Assembly (NCBI GenBank): GCA_027923505.1
Contig: BROI01000012.1
Coordinates: forward strand, 910,516 to 974,515
Direction: 5' to 3'
DNA: 64,000 bases
Source of the DNA: Mayamaea pseudoterrestris
Taxonomy: Eukaryota > Bacillariophyta > Bacillariophyceae > Sellaphorales > Sellaphoraceae
Shown: one piece after another, positions 19,747-30,339 of the stretch
How the letters are laid out: each line of letters begins with the position of its first letter
Position numbering within the stretch: the first letter of the stretch is position 1
The notes under the pieces: model-generated
Seen by the model: the letters and a program-made list of their open reading frames with translations, nothing else
The model's database searches: none
What the model was told of the DNA's origin: nothing
Position numbers and translations under genes: made by a program

Positions 19747-22239
19747 TTATTTTATAAATGCTCCAGACACAGTTCCCTTTAACCCCTGCGCTTCCACGTC
19801 CATGAGTATATGATCGTAGCCTTTCTTCTTTAAATATGGCTGAAGTCTTTTGGCGTTAATTGGATTGTACCAGCAGTGTGTGCATTGGACAATCGTGTCG
19901 AGATTGTCAGGATTGTTGTGCATATCGTGCTTCTTGCGGTTCTCGCGAATAGCCGTGCGCATTTGATCCTTGATTGCGGGTGTTATAGTATGCTCCGACG
20001 CATACATATGCGTGATTTTAGTGTCCCTCAAACCCTTAGTAAACTTTTCCCACGTCTTCATTTTGACTTGGTAGTTCTCGCCGATATTTAGGCACCAAAT
20101 CTTGCATGACGGCAGCTGTAAAATTTTGATGAGTCTCATAACTTGCTCATCGCGCATGCCTTGATTAAAATTCTAGATTGGCATTGACAAAGTTAGATAT
20201 GACAAAATTAAAATGTGACTCAATTAGCTTACGGTCGCAGCGCTTACCTGAATGTAGAGTGCCTCACAATTCGTGTTGACCTCCAGGGCATCGAGTGCTG
20301 CATCAATCACCATGGGAGGAGTATCGGGATCGTTGCAGTATTTCTTCATTTTCAAAACAATCATATCTGTGTCGTTGCTTTGCAGTTTCTCGATCAACGA
20401 TCGAACACCATGCGTGCTGAGAGCGGCACGGTTGGGCTGGCGCACCGAGCGCCGAACATAGTTCGAGCCATCAACAGCATCGTTATCTTCTATTCGCAGT
20501 ATTTCCTGAATCTCTGTACGTGTCAAGGGACGATTTGCTTCGCGTCTTCGCCGCTCCGCTGCGTCTGCCTCCTGCGCAGCAATCGCCTTCTTTTGTTTCT
20601 TGCTTATCTTTTTCGAAACACAAACCATTTCAGAGCCCTCCACGTAAGTCTGTCGCCGTCGCTTCACCTTTTCAGATATTGGAACCTGGAAGCTTGAAAA
20701 ATGGTAAAAATCTTCAATGCCACATGGTGGGACTCTAGGAAGGCTAGTGGCGGTTGACGCGGTAGGTGTAGCGATTGGTGGCGGTCGGATTCCAAACATT
20801 TTCGCCGCCCAATCGCGGACTTCCTCTTCGTCCGTTTCTGAGTCCGAGTCTGATCGCTTCACCGATTCCTCCACCCAGTTTGATGTCTGATTAACGGTTG
20901 TCTCCGAGCTTGCCGTGCTGTGAGGCATTGCTACGGCGGAGTGTGGATGCGAAGACGGTGTGGTAGTTGGCAACACCGTATCATGCGAAAACACACTCTT
21001 GGTTGAAGCACTTAATTCCGGTGAGGTTATCTCTTGCTCCGTCAATACACGCCGAAAGGATGAAGCCGCTAAATCGTGTCGATCCCGTTTCGTTTTCCGA
21101 ACTTTCGGAATACCGCCGTTTCGGCTTGCATCTTTGCTTTTAAAAGTCTCACTTTTCGATGCTGTTGGTGATTGCTGGTTCTTGACCTTCTTTCTTAAGA
21201 ATCGAAAGTTTTCTTTGGCAAGGCTAACCCACTCCTTGTCCCCATCATCATACGCAACAAAGTATGGTCGCTTGCGCTCAAGACGAATCTTCTTGACAGT
21301 GCCAGCAAAGTACGTCTCCTCGCCGTCCCAATAAATGGCAATTCGCGATCCTTCTTGGACGCGTTCCAAACGCGATGCTGCTTTCGACGTTTGCGAAACA
21401 GCAGCGCTGCCGCTACCGGTAGAGGTACTCTCGGGTGACAATGAGCTTTTCGACGTGGCATGTGGATGCTCCTGCTCCCTCTTTGCCTCTACTTGACGCG
21501 CCCGACGTTGTTTCAACTTGTCGTATAAAGTAAGTGGTGCAGAATACGTCGCTGCTGCTGCAGCTGCTGCTGCTGTCTGGTTGTTCAATGATGCTATACT
21601 GGCAGCTGCACTGTCGTGCGTCGGTTGCTTGTTCGCCGTACTGTTCATTTCGGCATGTAGTGCACCTTGCTTCACAGCATCTTGCTTCATAATGTTTAAA
21701 CCCGAAACCTCATCGCTTTTATCTACGCGCGATGTTAGCGGAGCAGAATCAGTCGCTGTTACTGACCTTTCTTGCGACGAACTGCAACTCGCTCGCATCG
21801 AGGAGGAGGACGCGCACGACGTCACAGATGGCGTTTCTACCGAGTGAACGCTGCAGCAATCGTTTTCATCTGCAGGCTGGGTCGCCTTTTGCTGCACTGG
21901 TGGCGAAGAAATGGTGCAGTTCAAGTCATCGTCGGGGAACGAATGAACTTTGCGATGTAGTTGCTTCTTAAGATTACACTCCCTTCCAAAATCATTATCA
22001 TTGCCACCGAGTATTGGCAAGGAAGATGAGTCAATGTCTTGTGACAAAACTAAATGACACTTTGGAGTCTGTGGAGCGTATAGTTGCTTGCTGCGTTCAC
22101 GAACATTCGACTCGTGGAAGTCTGTCGGCAAAATCTCTGCGGCATGGCAAGTGCTGCTGCTACTACTTGGACCATGGATGTAGCTGCGGTCTTTGTAATT
22201 ATTCGCCTCGTCTCGACGCCTCTTTCTGTGCGGTAGCAT
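19747..22239 (-). CDS. Tudor-domain protein with LRR-like C-terminus (two exons)
   Basis: Exons 22239-20248 and 20172-19747 are joined over a 75-nt intron (GTAAGC donor, ATCTAG acceptor), reading ...C-E-A-L-Y-I-Q|N-F-N-Q-G-M-R-D-E-Q.... The product is 805 aa. The first 290 residues are low-complexity, Ser/Ala-rich, with a polyalanine tract. A Tudor-like barrel follows near 300-350: G-S-R-I-A-I-Y-W-D-G-E-E, F-A-G-T-V, then Y-D-D-G-D-K-E-W-V-S-L. Tudor folds bind methylated Lys or Arg, often on histones. A basic region with K-K-I-S-K-K-Q-K-K follows. The last 200 residues contain alternating L-x-I/V blocks (M-R-L-I-K-I-L-Q-L-P and I-W-C-L-N-I-G-E-N), like leucine-rich-repeat ends seen in many diatom proteins. 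A chromatin-related role is a guess from the Tudor domain. Confidence 0.72.
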
Positions 22240-22746
22240 CTTATGCCTTGTAATGAGAAATGGTCAATATGAAGCATACACGTGCGACGCGCGTCTCGTG
22301 ATGCTGGTTGTCGATACGGACGATGCAAATGCGTTTCCTTTTCGAAAGCGACGACGCCTGTATGCTGTATGTATCGCCGAATGATTTTTAGCAATTCCTC
22401 AACGTTGATTGCTGTTTGACTCAACAATGGCTGATTAGTTACTGTCGATATCGTTTGGGTTGCTGGTGCTGCTCCTGGAGGAGGCTCAACGATCCATCGA
22501 TATCAAACCATCGAACCACTCTCGTGTTCGAATGGGCGGCTGGCTTTGGAACTGCAAGACGCAGCGGTAACTAACTTCTTGTCTGGCCAGGCTGGCGCGC
22601 TTGAAGTTTCTCGTCAAAATGCACATCGCACCGGTACTAGTTGGCGATCCATCCTCGCGGCGAGGCACCTCGGATGCGGATGTCACATACACCAGTCAAC
22701 ATCCTCCAATCTTTCTACCTGTCCAACAAAAATTTGCACCTCGACC
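22240..22746. other. divergent promoter region
   Basis: 507 bp between the Tudor gene start (minus) and the transaldolase start (plus). The transaldolase frame stays open upstream to 22546, but that extension would bury the signal peptide, so I treat it as untranslated. No repeat or recognised motif. Confidence 0.45.
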
Positions 22747-23517
22747 ATGAACTTGGCTCACCGTGCAACCATTTCCTCCATACTCGTATTCACTCTTTCC
22801 CTATCCTTTGCATCCGCATTCGTCCCGCCCAATCGAGGTTCCTCGAGATTCTTTCTTGACACGGCTTCCTTGGAAGACTGGGCCTTGCTGCTGCCGACGG
22901 GCGTCTTTCACGGCGTTACCACCAATCCTCAACTACTGGAGCGATCCAGTGAGCCAAACACTGTAGAAAATATACATAGACTTGCTCATATTGCCTTGGA
23001 TGAATTCCAAGTCAACGAGTTCATGTGTCAAGCGTGGGGATCAACCGTATCTGATCTTGTCGCTTGTGGAAACGCACTTGCCGAACCCTTTGACAAGCAA
23101 CGCTTGATTGTCAAGCTACCATGCACCGACATTGGTTTGCGAGCAGCCTCCATCATGATTCGTGATTCGGAAATGCGCATTTGCTTGACGGCAGCCTACC
23201 ATCGCAAGCAGGCGCTATCGGCGATTGGTGTTGGAGCAGACTATATTGCGCCATATTTGGGTCGCATGACGGAAGCAGCTGGCAAGGATGGGGAATTGGA
23301 GTGTCGGGAAATGCAGGATATAGTCAGTGGCCTTGGTGGCGATACGAGAATATTGGTGGCGAGTCTGCGCGATCCAGATACCTTAGCCGACTTGGCGGCG
23401 TATGGACTGGATACGTTCACGTTCGGTCCAGACCTTGCTCGCAGGCTATTCTTTGACTCGTGGACGGAGCAAGCGGCGGCAGAGTTTGAGGAAAGTGCCG
23501 AACGGAATCGGTGGTAA
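22747..23517 (+). CDS. plastid-targeted transaldolase (small TalC/FSA-like type)
   Basis: 256 aa starting at the ATG at 22747. That start gives a signal peptide (ISSILVFTLSLSFA) followed at once by A-S-A-F-V-P-P. This is the diatom plastid bipartite signal, with Phe at +1 of the cleavage site. Mature-part motifs are F-L-D-T-A (residues 36-40), G-V-T-T-N-P (56-61) and I-V-K-L-P-C-T, with Lys123 as the expected Schiff-base residue. The later G-A-D-Y-I-A-P-Y-L-G-R and F-G-P-D fit the phosphate-binding strands. Transaldolase moves a dihydroxyacetone unit between sugar phosphates in the pentose phosphate pathway. The short length is that of the bacterial MipB/TalC type rather than the 330-aa classical enzyme. 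A role in plastid carbon metabolism is inferred from the targeting motif. Confidence 0.88.
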   Translation: MNLAHRATISSILVFTLSLSFASAFVPPNRGSSRFFLDTASLEDWALLLPTGVFHGVTTNPQLLERSSEPNTVENIHRLAHIALDEFQVNEFMCQAWGSTVSDLVACGNALAEPFDKQRLIVKLPCTDIGLRAASIMIRDSEMRICLTAAYHRKQALSAIGVGADYIAPYLGRMTEAAGKDGELECREMQDIVSGLGGDTRILVASLRDPDTLADLAAYGLDTFTFGPDLARRLFFDSWTEQAAAEFEESAERNRW

Positions 23518-23726
23518 ATGCTTGTAGACGTCGTTCAATAGTTTCGACTGGCATCACTTGCATGGATGGTATACACCGGTTTTACTGTTATATCAATAGG
23601 ATTCTTAACATCTTGCATACATATATTTCGCATGGAACGTCAACACAATGTAGATATTTAGCGTTTTCTATAACCTATCAGCCTAAAATTACATTAATTA
23701 CAATCTTCACCCAGGCGAAATTATGC

Positions 23727-26435
23727 CTATGAATGAATTTGGTTATACTCGGCTGCGAAGTTTTCAAGCGACCGAAGCAGCAAATCAGCAAGATTTGCGC
23801 ATTGCTCTGGAAAATGCTCGGCGGCGGCGGCAACGAGTGTGCCAACGTTGGATGCTTGCATGGATTTGCAGTTCTCGAGAATCGCAAGCTGGAGTAATAC
23901 CTGGCATGCTCGCTCCTGCACCTTAGCGTCGTCGCTGTGAATTACCATGCCCAATACGATTGCATCGAGAGCCTCCTCATCGACAATTCTCATCTTGTTG
24001 GCATCGTCCGTCGCAAGGTTGCAAAGTACGGCGCAGCCCATTTCTTGAATGACGGAACGGTCAACATGAGCTTGCATGGCGTTCACAACGGCTGAAACGC
24101 CGCCAACTTCGCGAATGAGTGCACCGTTTTGAACATCAAGTGAAAGGGAGAAAAGCGCTCTACAGCACCATTCCTGAACCTTGACGTCATCGGAATGCAC
24201 CCACATGGCCCGAATAGTGACATCTACTCCGCCGTACTCTCCGATCAAGATCTTGTTTTCGATGTTTCCAGCCAAGTTAGATAAGGTCCATGCACCAGCC
24301 TCTTGAACTCCCGCAGCGTCACGATGCACCTGCATGGCGCTTATGACAGCGTCTATACCTCCCATGGTGGCAAGTTCAATTTTGTTGTGCTCGCAGTTGG
24401 CTGATAAATTTCTTAGCGCCCTCAGTGCCTTCTCCTGCATCACAAAATCGTCCGGATGCATTACCATGGCAATCACAACTGCACCGCCCCCGCCAGCGTC
24501 CATGATAACCTGTTTCAATGGAGTCATGTGGGACGCCATGTTGGTGATTGCGCCGCAGCCTTTCATTTGTACATGAATATTGTCGGCATGTTTGTTCATT
24601 GCTTCAACAATTGCTCCAACGGCTCCACGCTCCATCATTGTTTCAACATTTAGCTCGGCCGCCCCAAGATTCGCCAATGCGGCCATTGCTTGCTCCTGCA
24701 AGACAACATCCGCCAGAAACTGTCCCATGGCGAGCAGTATCACATCCAGCGCGCCCGCTTCCACGAACGTCATTTGGTTCGCCGTCGTACCACTGGCGTT
24801 CCAAGTTGCCCGACATCCTCCAATCTGAATATCAACATCCATAGGAAACTGCCGCATGGCTTCCACAACGGCGTCAATCCCACCTGCTAGAGCAAAACGA
24901 TTGCTGTCGCCCTCGGACATGTCCATATTCGAGAGTTGCTGCAACGCCGTCGATTGCACTACAGCAGAGTCGTGAAACTCGCGCATGACATGGACAATCT
25001 CCACGTAATCGGCACCAACCACATGAAGGCGGTCCAAACCCGAGCTATCCCGCGAGGCGACCGTCACACTCAGCAAGGACGAGTTTTGTGTCATGAGAGA
25101 CGAAGAATTTTGACTGCTGTCATGGCCAGCCAACTGACGGTTCGAAAATTGCCGATAGGTCTGTTTCCGGCTAGCGTCCGAGTGATGCGACAAGCTAAGG
25201 TCTTCGCCAGGACGTTGACGCATGCCAATAATTGGCTTGTCGCCACTTCCCCTTCGATCCACGCCTCGTCGAGTGTCATGCGAGGTTATTCGATGGTGCG
25301 ACCCTTGATCGTCTTCGCCAAATGAATTCATGCTTTCCAAAGAGCGAGTGCTTTGAAGTCGCGACGTATTCATTGGTACATGGCTACTGTTCCTGTTGCT
25401 CCGCGCACTATGATGACTGCGGAGACTGCGATTGCTTCCACTATTGCTCATGTTCATGCTGGCTGGGTTGAACGAAATTTGTCCGCCCCGATTCAGCGTT
25501 CCGGACCGCTGGTAGGGATTGACGGATGATGCATCCGTATGGTGTGAATGCAGAGATCGTTGCGAGTTGTTCGACTCATGATAGAGTTGTTGGGGATGTA
25601 CATCGGACAGGTACTGGCCAAGCGCACCAGGAGATTGACCGTGATTATGATATGAGTAGGAATCTTCCTCAAGTCGTCGTTGCCTCAAATCTTCCATTCC
25701 AGACCGCATGGACGAGAGAGACTCTCCACTGAGTCCTCGATTGAGAGGAGCTGGAACAAAGCCGTCGTAACCTGCGCCGCCAGCAGAAGGAACGTAGCGT
25801 TCATCGTTGTAACTCGCTCCATGTTGACTACCCGTACCAAAGTCACTCCGTCGGCCATGCGGCGAGTGCTGGGAAAAATTTAAACTGCTCGACGTATTCC
25901 CAAGACTTGGGGGCGCCGTGGCGAGCGTATCGCAGGAATTATGCGCCGTAATGCTTCGCTTAAAATCTCGTTGCGACCCATTACTGTCGTCGCTCGATAC
26001 GCTTTGGGCACCCGACTGGCTGCTCCATTGTCGATTCGGAGCCGTCCGGTAGCCAACGTCTCTGGAATCAGACGAATTTCGGCCAGTGCGTCGCGTTGAC
26101 GACTGGGTTCGGTCGCTACGTGAAGCAACACCAGGACCAGAAAGGTGCAGATTGGACTGACTCTTGGCGAAGCGCGCCATGTCTTCCCTCGTCGTTGGCT
26201 TGACGGCAGCCATTGGTTTATTTTGCTGGTCTTTATTATCGATTGGTTTACATTTCAAGCAGCGACCTTCCAATACTCGGTCTTCCTCGGTAATGGGGAT
26301 GAGTTTGAAAAGTTTCTTCTGGAAACATTTTCGGCCGCACGTGACGCACTCTCCTCGTTTCCGACGCTGGTTTTCAAGCTCTTGTCGACTCAGCACTGAT
26401 CCGGAAGCTGCGAAATCTGTTCCCACTTGGTCCAT
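23727..26435 (-). CDS. armadillo-repeat protein with N-terminal Cys-rich zinc motif
   Basis: 902 aa from the ATG at 26435, whose context (GCCACCATGG) is ideal; an earlier in-frame Met at 26498 is less likely. Residues about 28-65 hold C-V-T-C-G-R-K-C-F and later G-R-C-L-K-C-K, a four- or five-Cys arrangement that could bind zinc. Residues 70-470 are low-complexity, very rich in Ser, His, Asn, Gln and Arg. From about 490 to 880 there are nine or so tandem armadillo-type repeats, each about 41-42 residues, with the recurring phrase 'G-x-I-D-A-V-V-x-A-M-x-x-H-x-x-D-x-x-V-Q' and then 'A-L-x-N-L-A'. ARM solenoids are protein-binding scaffolds. The repeats' regular M-x-x-H-x-D-D-x-x-V-Q form is typical of stramenopile proteins. 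Partner and pathway are unknown. Confidence 0.8.
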   Translation of the reverse strand: MDQVGTDFAASGSVLSRQELENQRRKRGECVTCGRKCFQKKLFKLIPITEEDRVLEGRCLKCKPIDNKDQQNKPMAAVKPTTREDMARFAKSQSNLHLSGPGVASRSDRTQSSTRRTGRNSSDSRDVGYRTAPNRQWSSQSGAQSVSSDDSNGSQRDFKRSITAHNSCDTLATAPPSLGNTSSSLNFSQHSPHGRRSDFGTGSQHGASYNDERYVPSAGGAGYDGFVPAPLNRGLSGESLSSMRSGMEDLRQRRLEEDSYSYHNHGQSPGALGQYLSDVHPQQLYHESNNSQRSLHSHHTDASSVNPYQRSGTLNRGGQISFNPASMNMSNSGSNRSLRSHHSARSNRNSSHVPMNTSRLQSTRSLESMNSFGEDDQGSHHRITSHDTRRGVDRRGSGDKPIIGMRQRPGEDLSLSHHSDASRKQTYRQFSNRQLAGHDSSQNSSSLMTQNSSLLSVTVASRDSSGLDRLHVVGADYVEIVHVMREFHDSAVVQSTALQQLSNMDMSEGDSNRFALAGGIDAVVEAMRQFPMDVDIQIGGCRATWNASGTTANQMTFVEAGALDVILLAMGQFLADVVLQEQAMAALANLGAAELNVETMMERGAVGAIVEAMNKHADNIHVQMKGCGAITNMASHMTPLKQVIMDAGGGGAVVIAMVMHPDDFVMQEKALRALRNLSANCEHNKIELATMGGIDAVISAMQVHRDAAGVQEAGAWTLSNLAGNIENKILIGEYGGVDVTIRAMWVHSDDVKVQEWCCRALFSLSLDVQNGALIREVGGVSAVVNAMQAHVDRSVIQEMGCAVLCNLATDDANKMRIVDEEALDAIVLGMVIHSDDAKVQERACQVLLQLAILENCKSMQASNVGTLVAAAAEHFPEQCANLADLLLRSLENFAAEYNQIHS

Positions 26436-27168
26436 GGTGGCTAGAAGACGAATTTGTAATGCAGATGATAAGGTTTCAGGCGTCGGCAGGCGGAACAATC
26501 ACGCTCAGCGATGATGACCCACGCAGTCGAGCTCTAGTGAAAATCAAAGTGGACGGCCTGATGCTGCAGATTGATCAAATAACTTTTCTTCTAACAATAC
26601 TCTGTTGAAAATGCTTTTGAGGTGATAGTAAGGAAGTTACACTCGATTCTCTCGTGGCCTGGTGCCTCTTGGGCTGCTCGTCCTTCCAAGCGCGTTGACG
26701 GCCTGCGTGAGGACATTGCAAGGTCATACGACAGTTAAGCCCCAACCCATTGAGTGACTTCAAAGACTTTTCATCAAACTTAGGCTTAATTAAAGAAGGG
26801 AGAAAAGGGAGAAGTGACTTCGCGCTTAATTGGAAAGAGTCTTGTGTGACATTTCACGGATCTCACGCTTTTGGCCATTAACTATGATACCGGTACATAT
26901 CGGCAGGACTACTACATGCACACGGAGCTGAAGCTCTAAACGTCTCAACAACGCATAGATCATTTACCATCAAAACCATTAGTTAATCAAGGTACATTTG
27001 ACACCACTCCAGTGTTGTGAGAGAGCGGAGATAAAGAAAATAGTCAGAGATGCATGGTGACGGGATGTGGATTGAAGACTTAATAGTTTGACGAAGAGTG
27101 ATTCGAAATTAATCACCTTTACAAAGGCGATTACTAGTGCAGGTCATTCTGGTTTTAGCTGCATGGAG
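26436..27168. other. intergenic, no gene seen
   Basis: 733 bp hold the ARM gene promoter and the 3' flank of ARP4. Short frames only; no repeat structure was noticed. Confidence 0.45.
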
Positions 27169-28907
27169 TTACGGACACTTGCGGTTGACGATCGCAGTGC
27201 CCCATTCTTCATACTCGGCCTTTGTGATCCACATTTCATGAAAGCTTCCCAAACTTCCCAAAATACTGCCGCCAAGCCAGCTTAAAACAGACCGCTCCTG
27301 CAGTCCAGGTGTCAGTACCTTGACGCGCCAGCCTGGAGTATGCTGATGAATAATGCCTTCCACTTGCTCGCGAATCAAATCAGGCACCGCTTGCTCCGTC
27401 GGACCAAGGCAGGCTCCTCCGCCACCAACAATGACAGTTCCAAGCAATGCCACCTGCTGATCGCGGTCGCATCGATAAGCGGCGTCGCAAATCATGGATG
27501 CAATGGGTGACGCTGTCAAGTGTTCCAAATGATTCTGCAGATGCATTGAACATGCTCTTTGCAGCAAACGATTAGAAAATCCCTTTTTCGTCGCATTAGC
27601 CGGGGTAGAAGCGGCTGCCGCAATCGTTCGCTTCGTCTTGCGCTTTGATATGCCAACAGCCGCTGCTTCGCTAAACTTGTCGTCGTGTTCGTTCTTATCG
27701 TCACCAGTGTCCATGCTACTGGTTGCAATGGCGTCAATATACGACGACAGTCGCTGCTTGGTAGTCGCTACGATACCTTCACGTCGCTTGACACTCTCAG
27801 CGTCACCACCAAACAACAAGTCAGCAACGGCGAACCGCGTCGCTGACGGAATGTCCAGCATGGTTCCATCCGGCAAGCAGTACGACTTGTGTGGTGCGGC
27901 GAAACCAGCAGCTTGCTGCGCGTTGATTGCCGCTCCCACTCCAGTTTCGCGACAGTCTTGCGCCAAAAATAGTCGAGCCGAGTGATGAATGTCGGCTCGC
28001 CGCGGCTCATGGTTTGGTCGACGGACCTGGTAGAGCGGCATGACGCTTGGCTCGTGCTGCTTAAGGCCACCAACTCGTTGCGTTTGCTTACTGTATAGCA
28101 CATCCATGCGCTCCAGTAGCAACTCATCCATGGCCTTGACTCCAGCTCCCGGATTACGCTGAATTCCCTTTTGCTCCACGTAGCCTTCGTGAACAGGACT
28201 GACCGTTGTGCCCGAGTAACCAATGTCAACCACGGTCGCCGTGACACGGCCGCAGCCATAGCAGCTCATCGCGGCATCCTTGCCCAGAAAGGTGGCTGGA
28301 GCTCCAATCTCCTCAAAGATGCATTCCAGCATTTGCTGGCGAATGGCAGGTGGATTGTAGGAGCGTTCAATCATGAGTAAGGGATGATCCGCTGGAGAGG
28401 CTTGAATGGCGGAGGAATATCCATGTCGTATAAATGTTTGGAGCAAGTCGTACCAGTCCGTGCTGCTGTTACTATTAATTTCTGTTGCTGGTCCGCCTCC
28501 GTCATTGAAAGATTTTGGTTCATACAATAGGCCAGTGACAGGATCAATGGGGTTGGCAACCTGCCAGGTTCCATCCGTTCCGTCGCTCTGAATGGGGCGC
28601 GTGTAGTAGTCATAGTTGACTTGACTGATCGGGCTTCGTCGCTGATTGGATTCATCGACTGATTCGTCTCGAAGTACGGCAACGTTCTGCAAATCAAATA
28701 GTATGAAGAGAGATGAGATGAAGTGTGAGACGAAAAAAGGTTCGAAAATCATAGCCAATTTCACGCAACAACAGGTGACGTGACGTGACGCACCGAACGA
28801 AAGTACGACTCTGGAAAGTCATTTCCCGCCCAACCAATCTTAGTCGAGTATGCTCCAATATCAGCCACGACGGCTCCTATGTAGTCTCCCTGGTGAAAAG
28901 CTCCCAT
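27169..28907 (-). CDS. ARP4: actin-related protein 4 (BAF53/ACTL6-like), two exons
   Basis: Exon 1 (28907-28794) encodes M-G-A-F-H-Q-G-D-Y-I-G-A-V-V-A-D-I-G-A-Y. It is spliced over 107 nt (GTGCGT donor, TTGCAG acceptor) to 28686-27169, giving 543 aa. The start parallels ARP4 (G-G-D-E-V-x-A-L-V-F-D-I-G), the phosphate-1 loop of the actin fold. Next come A-T-V-V-D-I-G-Y-S-G-T-T-V-S-P-V (phosphate 2) and V-I-V-G-G-G-G (adenosine loop). The C-terminus, S-L-G-S-F-H-E-M-W-I-T-K-A-E-Y-E-E-W-G, closely follows ARP4. ARP4 is a nuclear subunit of chromatin remodellers and histone acetyltransferases (INO80, SWR1, NuA4, BAF). A Ser/Thr/Lys-rich insert near residues 355-400 makes it longer than the usual 430-490 aa. 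The first exon is needed for a functional ATP fold. Confidence 0.88.
28776..28791 (+). promoter_or_regulatory. triple TGACG cluster in ARP4 intron 1
   Basis: Three directly abutting TGACG units give two TGACGT and one TGACGC site in 16 bp, just inside the ARP4 intron donor and about 120 bp from its start codon. The ornithine cyclodeaminase-like gene starts about 400 bp away in the other direction. TGACGT/C is a bZIP-type site known from diatom CO2/cAMP-responsive promoters; regulatory use here is inference. Confidence 0.3.
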
Positions 28908-29182
28908 GGTGGTTGCCTTGCGGGATTTTAGAGCAGAAAAACGGATTGTGAAATGCAGCGGATGGATGTCGTCGAGAATCTGCTAGCCTTAACTATCGAC
29001 CTCATAACCGGTAAGACGTTTGACGTTGCTTTATCCGCCGTCACGCAATTGATGCGAGGCCAAATCCATCTCTCGCTTGATCCCGCAATACAGCATTACT
29101 CCAAAGCATACCGGTATTAAACTCGAAGTCCGCTACTAGCATGCACTATCACTCTCGCATATACACTCATTACCTTCAGAAA

Positions 29183-30256
29183 ATGCTGTTTCTATCCGAA
29201 TCGAACGTTCGTCAGTGTTTGAACATGTCCGACTGCTTGGCCATTAACAGGGTCGCCCTTCAATCCATCTTTACCAAGCAATCTACGGTTCCCACTCGAC
29301 TCGCTCTAGCGTATGAGCCAGCCGACAAGCATGATGATGACGTACCAGACTGGACCCTTGTCAAGGCGGCGTCCTTTACGCAGCAAGCAGATGAAGTAAA
29401 TGATGCCGATCATCATCATCCTTCATCATCATCGACGACTCAAATGGGTGTCAAGGTCGTCTCCGTAAGAAGTCATAATCCTGATCATGGACTGCCGCTA
29501 GTACCAGCCAGTCTACTGAACATTGATCCAGCCACTGGAATCGTGGATGCCGTCTTGGCGGCGACCTACTTGACGGCAGCGCGGACCGCAGCCGGCAGTG
29601 CACTGGCGACAAGCATCATGCAACCCAATTTGCAGCACTTGGTAGTCTTTGGCGCGGGCCTTCAAGCAGAACTCCATGTCCATGCCATTGCCACTGCACT
29701 TGGCTATAGTATTCCGAAACTAACCATTGTCAATCGCAGCGAAAGACGGGCCCAGGAACTGGCGCAAAAGTTGCCGGCCGACTGGGTGCAGCACACGCAC
29801 GTTGTGCTACTGAACGACAGTCTCTCCGTCGCGGACGCGCTCAGCACGGCCGACTGCGTCGTCACCAGCACCAACGCGGCAACGCCAGTCTTGGATGGCA
29901 CCACTTTGCTGAAACCTGGTTGTCACGTGAATGGGATTGGCTCGTACACGCCGCACATGCAGGAGGTGGCGGCGCGCACCGTCGATCGCTGCCGCGTGCT
30001 CATTGACACGCATGAAGCGAGAACCGTGGGTGACTTGAAACACTTGACGGAGCATCATCCAGTCATGCTGCTTGGAGAATTGCTGCTGAATCCAGATTTG
30101 AAGAACAAGTGGAAAAGTGACGAGCAAACGTCTCCCATGATTGATTGCACCTTTTACAAGAGTGTTGGAACCTGTATACAGGATATCATGACGGCTAGTG
30201 TCGTGGTCAAGCGAGCGCGAGAGTTGGGTATTGGAATGGAGGTTGACATGTCCTAG
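29183..30256 (+). CDS. ornithine cyclodeaminase / mu-crystallin family protein
   Basis: 357 aa from the Met at 29183, which gives the family-typical N-terminus M-L-F-L-S-E-S-N-V-R-Q-C-L. An upstream Met at 29141 would add 14 residues without likeness. The family is a dimeric NAD(P)-binding group that includes ornithine cyclodeaminase, alanine dehydrogenase (archaeal), ketimine reductase and mu-crystallin. Visible marks are the substrate-side G-V-K-V-V-S-V-R, D-P-A-T-G-I-V-D-A, T-A-A-R-T-A-A-G-S-A-L-A and the Rossmann motif V-V-F-G-A-G-L-Q-A. Later come V-N-R-S at the end of beta 2 and H-V-N-G-I-G-S-Y-T-P. A His/Asp/Ser-rich insert sits near residues 60-90. Whether it deaminates ornithine or reduces ketimines cannot be settled by eye. 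No targeting signal is visible. It is divergent from ARP4, with 275 bp between start codons. Confidence 0.85.
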   Translation: MLFLSESNVRQCLNMSDCLAINRVALQSIFTKQSTVPTRLALAYEPADKHDDDVPDWTLVKAASFTQQADEVNDADHHHPSSSSTTQMGVKVVSVRSHNPDHGLPLVPASLLNIDPATGIVDAVLAATYLTAARTAAGSALATSIMQPNLQHLVVFGAGLQAELHVHAIATALGYSIPKLTIVNRSERRAQELAQKLPADWVQHTHVVLLNDSLSVADALSTADCVVTSTNAATPVLDGTTLLKPGCHVNGIGSYTPHMQEVAARTVDRCRVLIDTHEARTVGDLKHLTEHHPVMLLGELLLNPDLKNKWKSDEQTSPMIDCTFYKSVGTCIQDIMTASVVVKRARELGIGMEVDMS

Positions 30257-30339
30257 TAGATGAGAGATATAATTGCAGCAGTACATATATCTAATACGAG
30301 TTTAGGCGCAAATTTCGTTTGCATTCGCCGAGGCATTTG

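Noticed and set aside
22546-22746. N-terminal extension of the transaldolase
   Set aside because: It would bury the signal peptide and ASAF plastid motif inside the protein; the Met at 22747 fits targeting.
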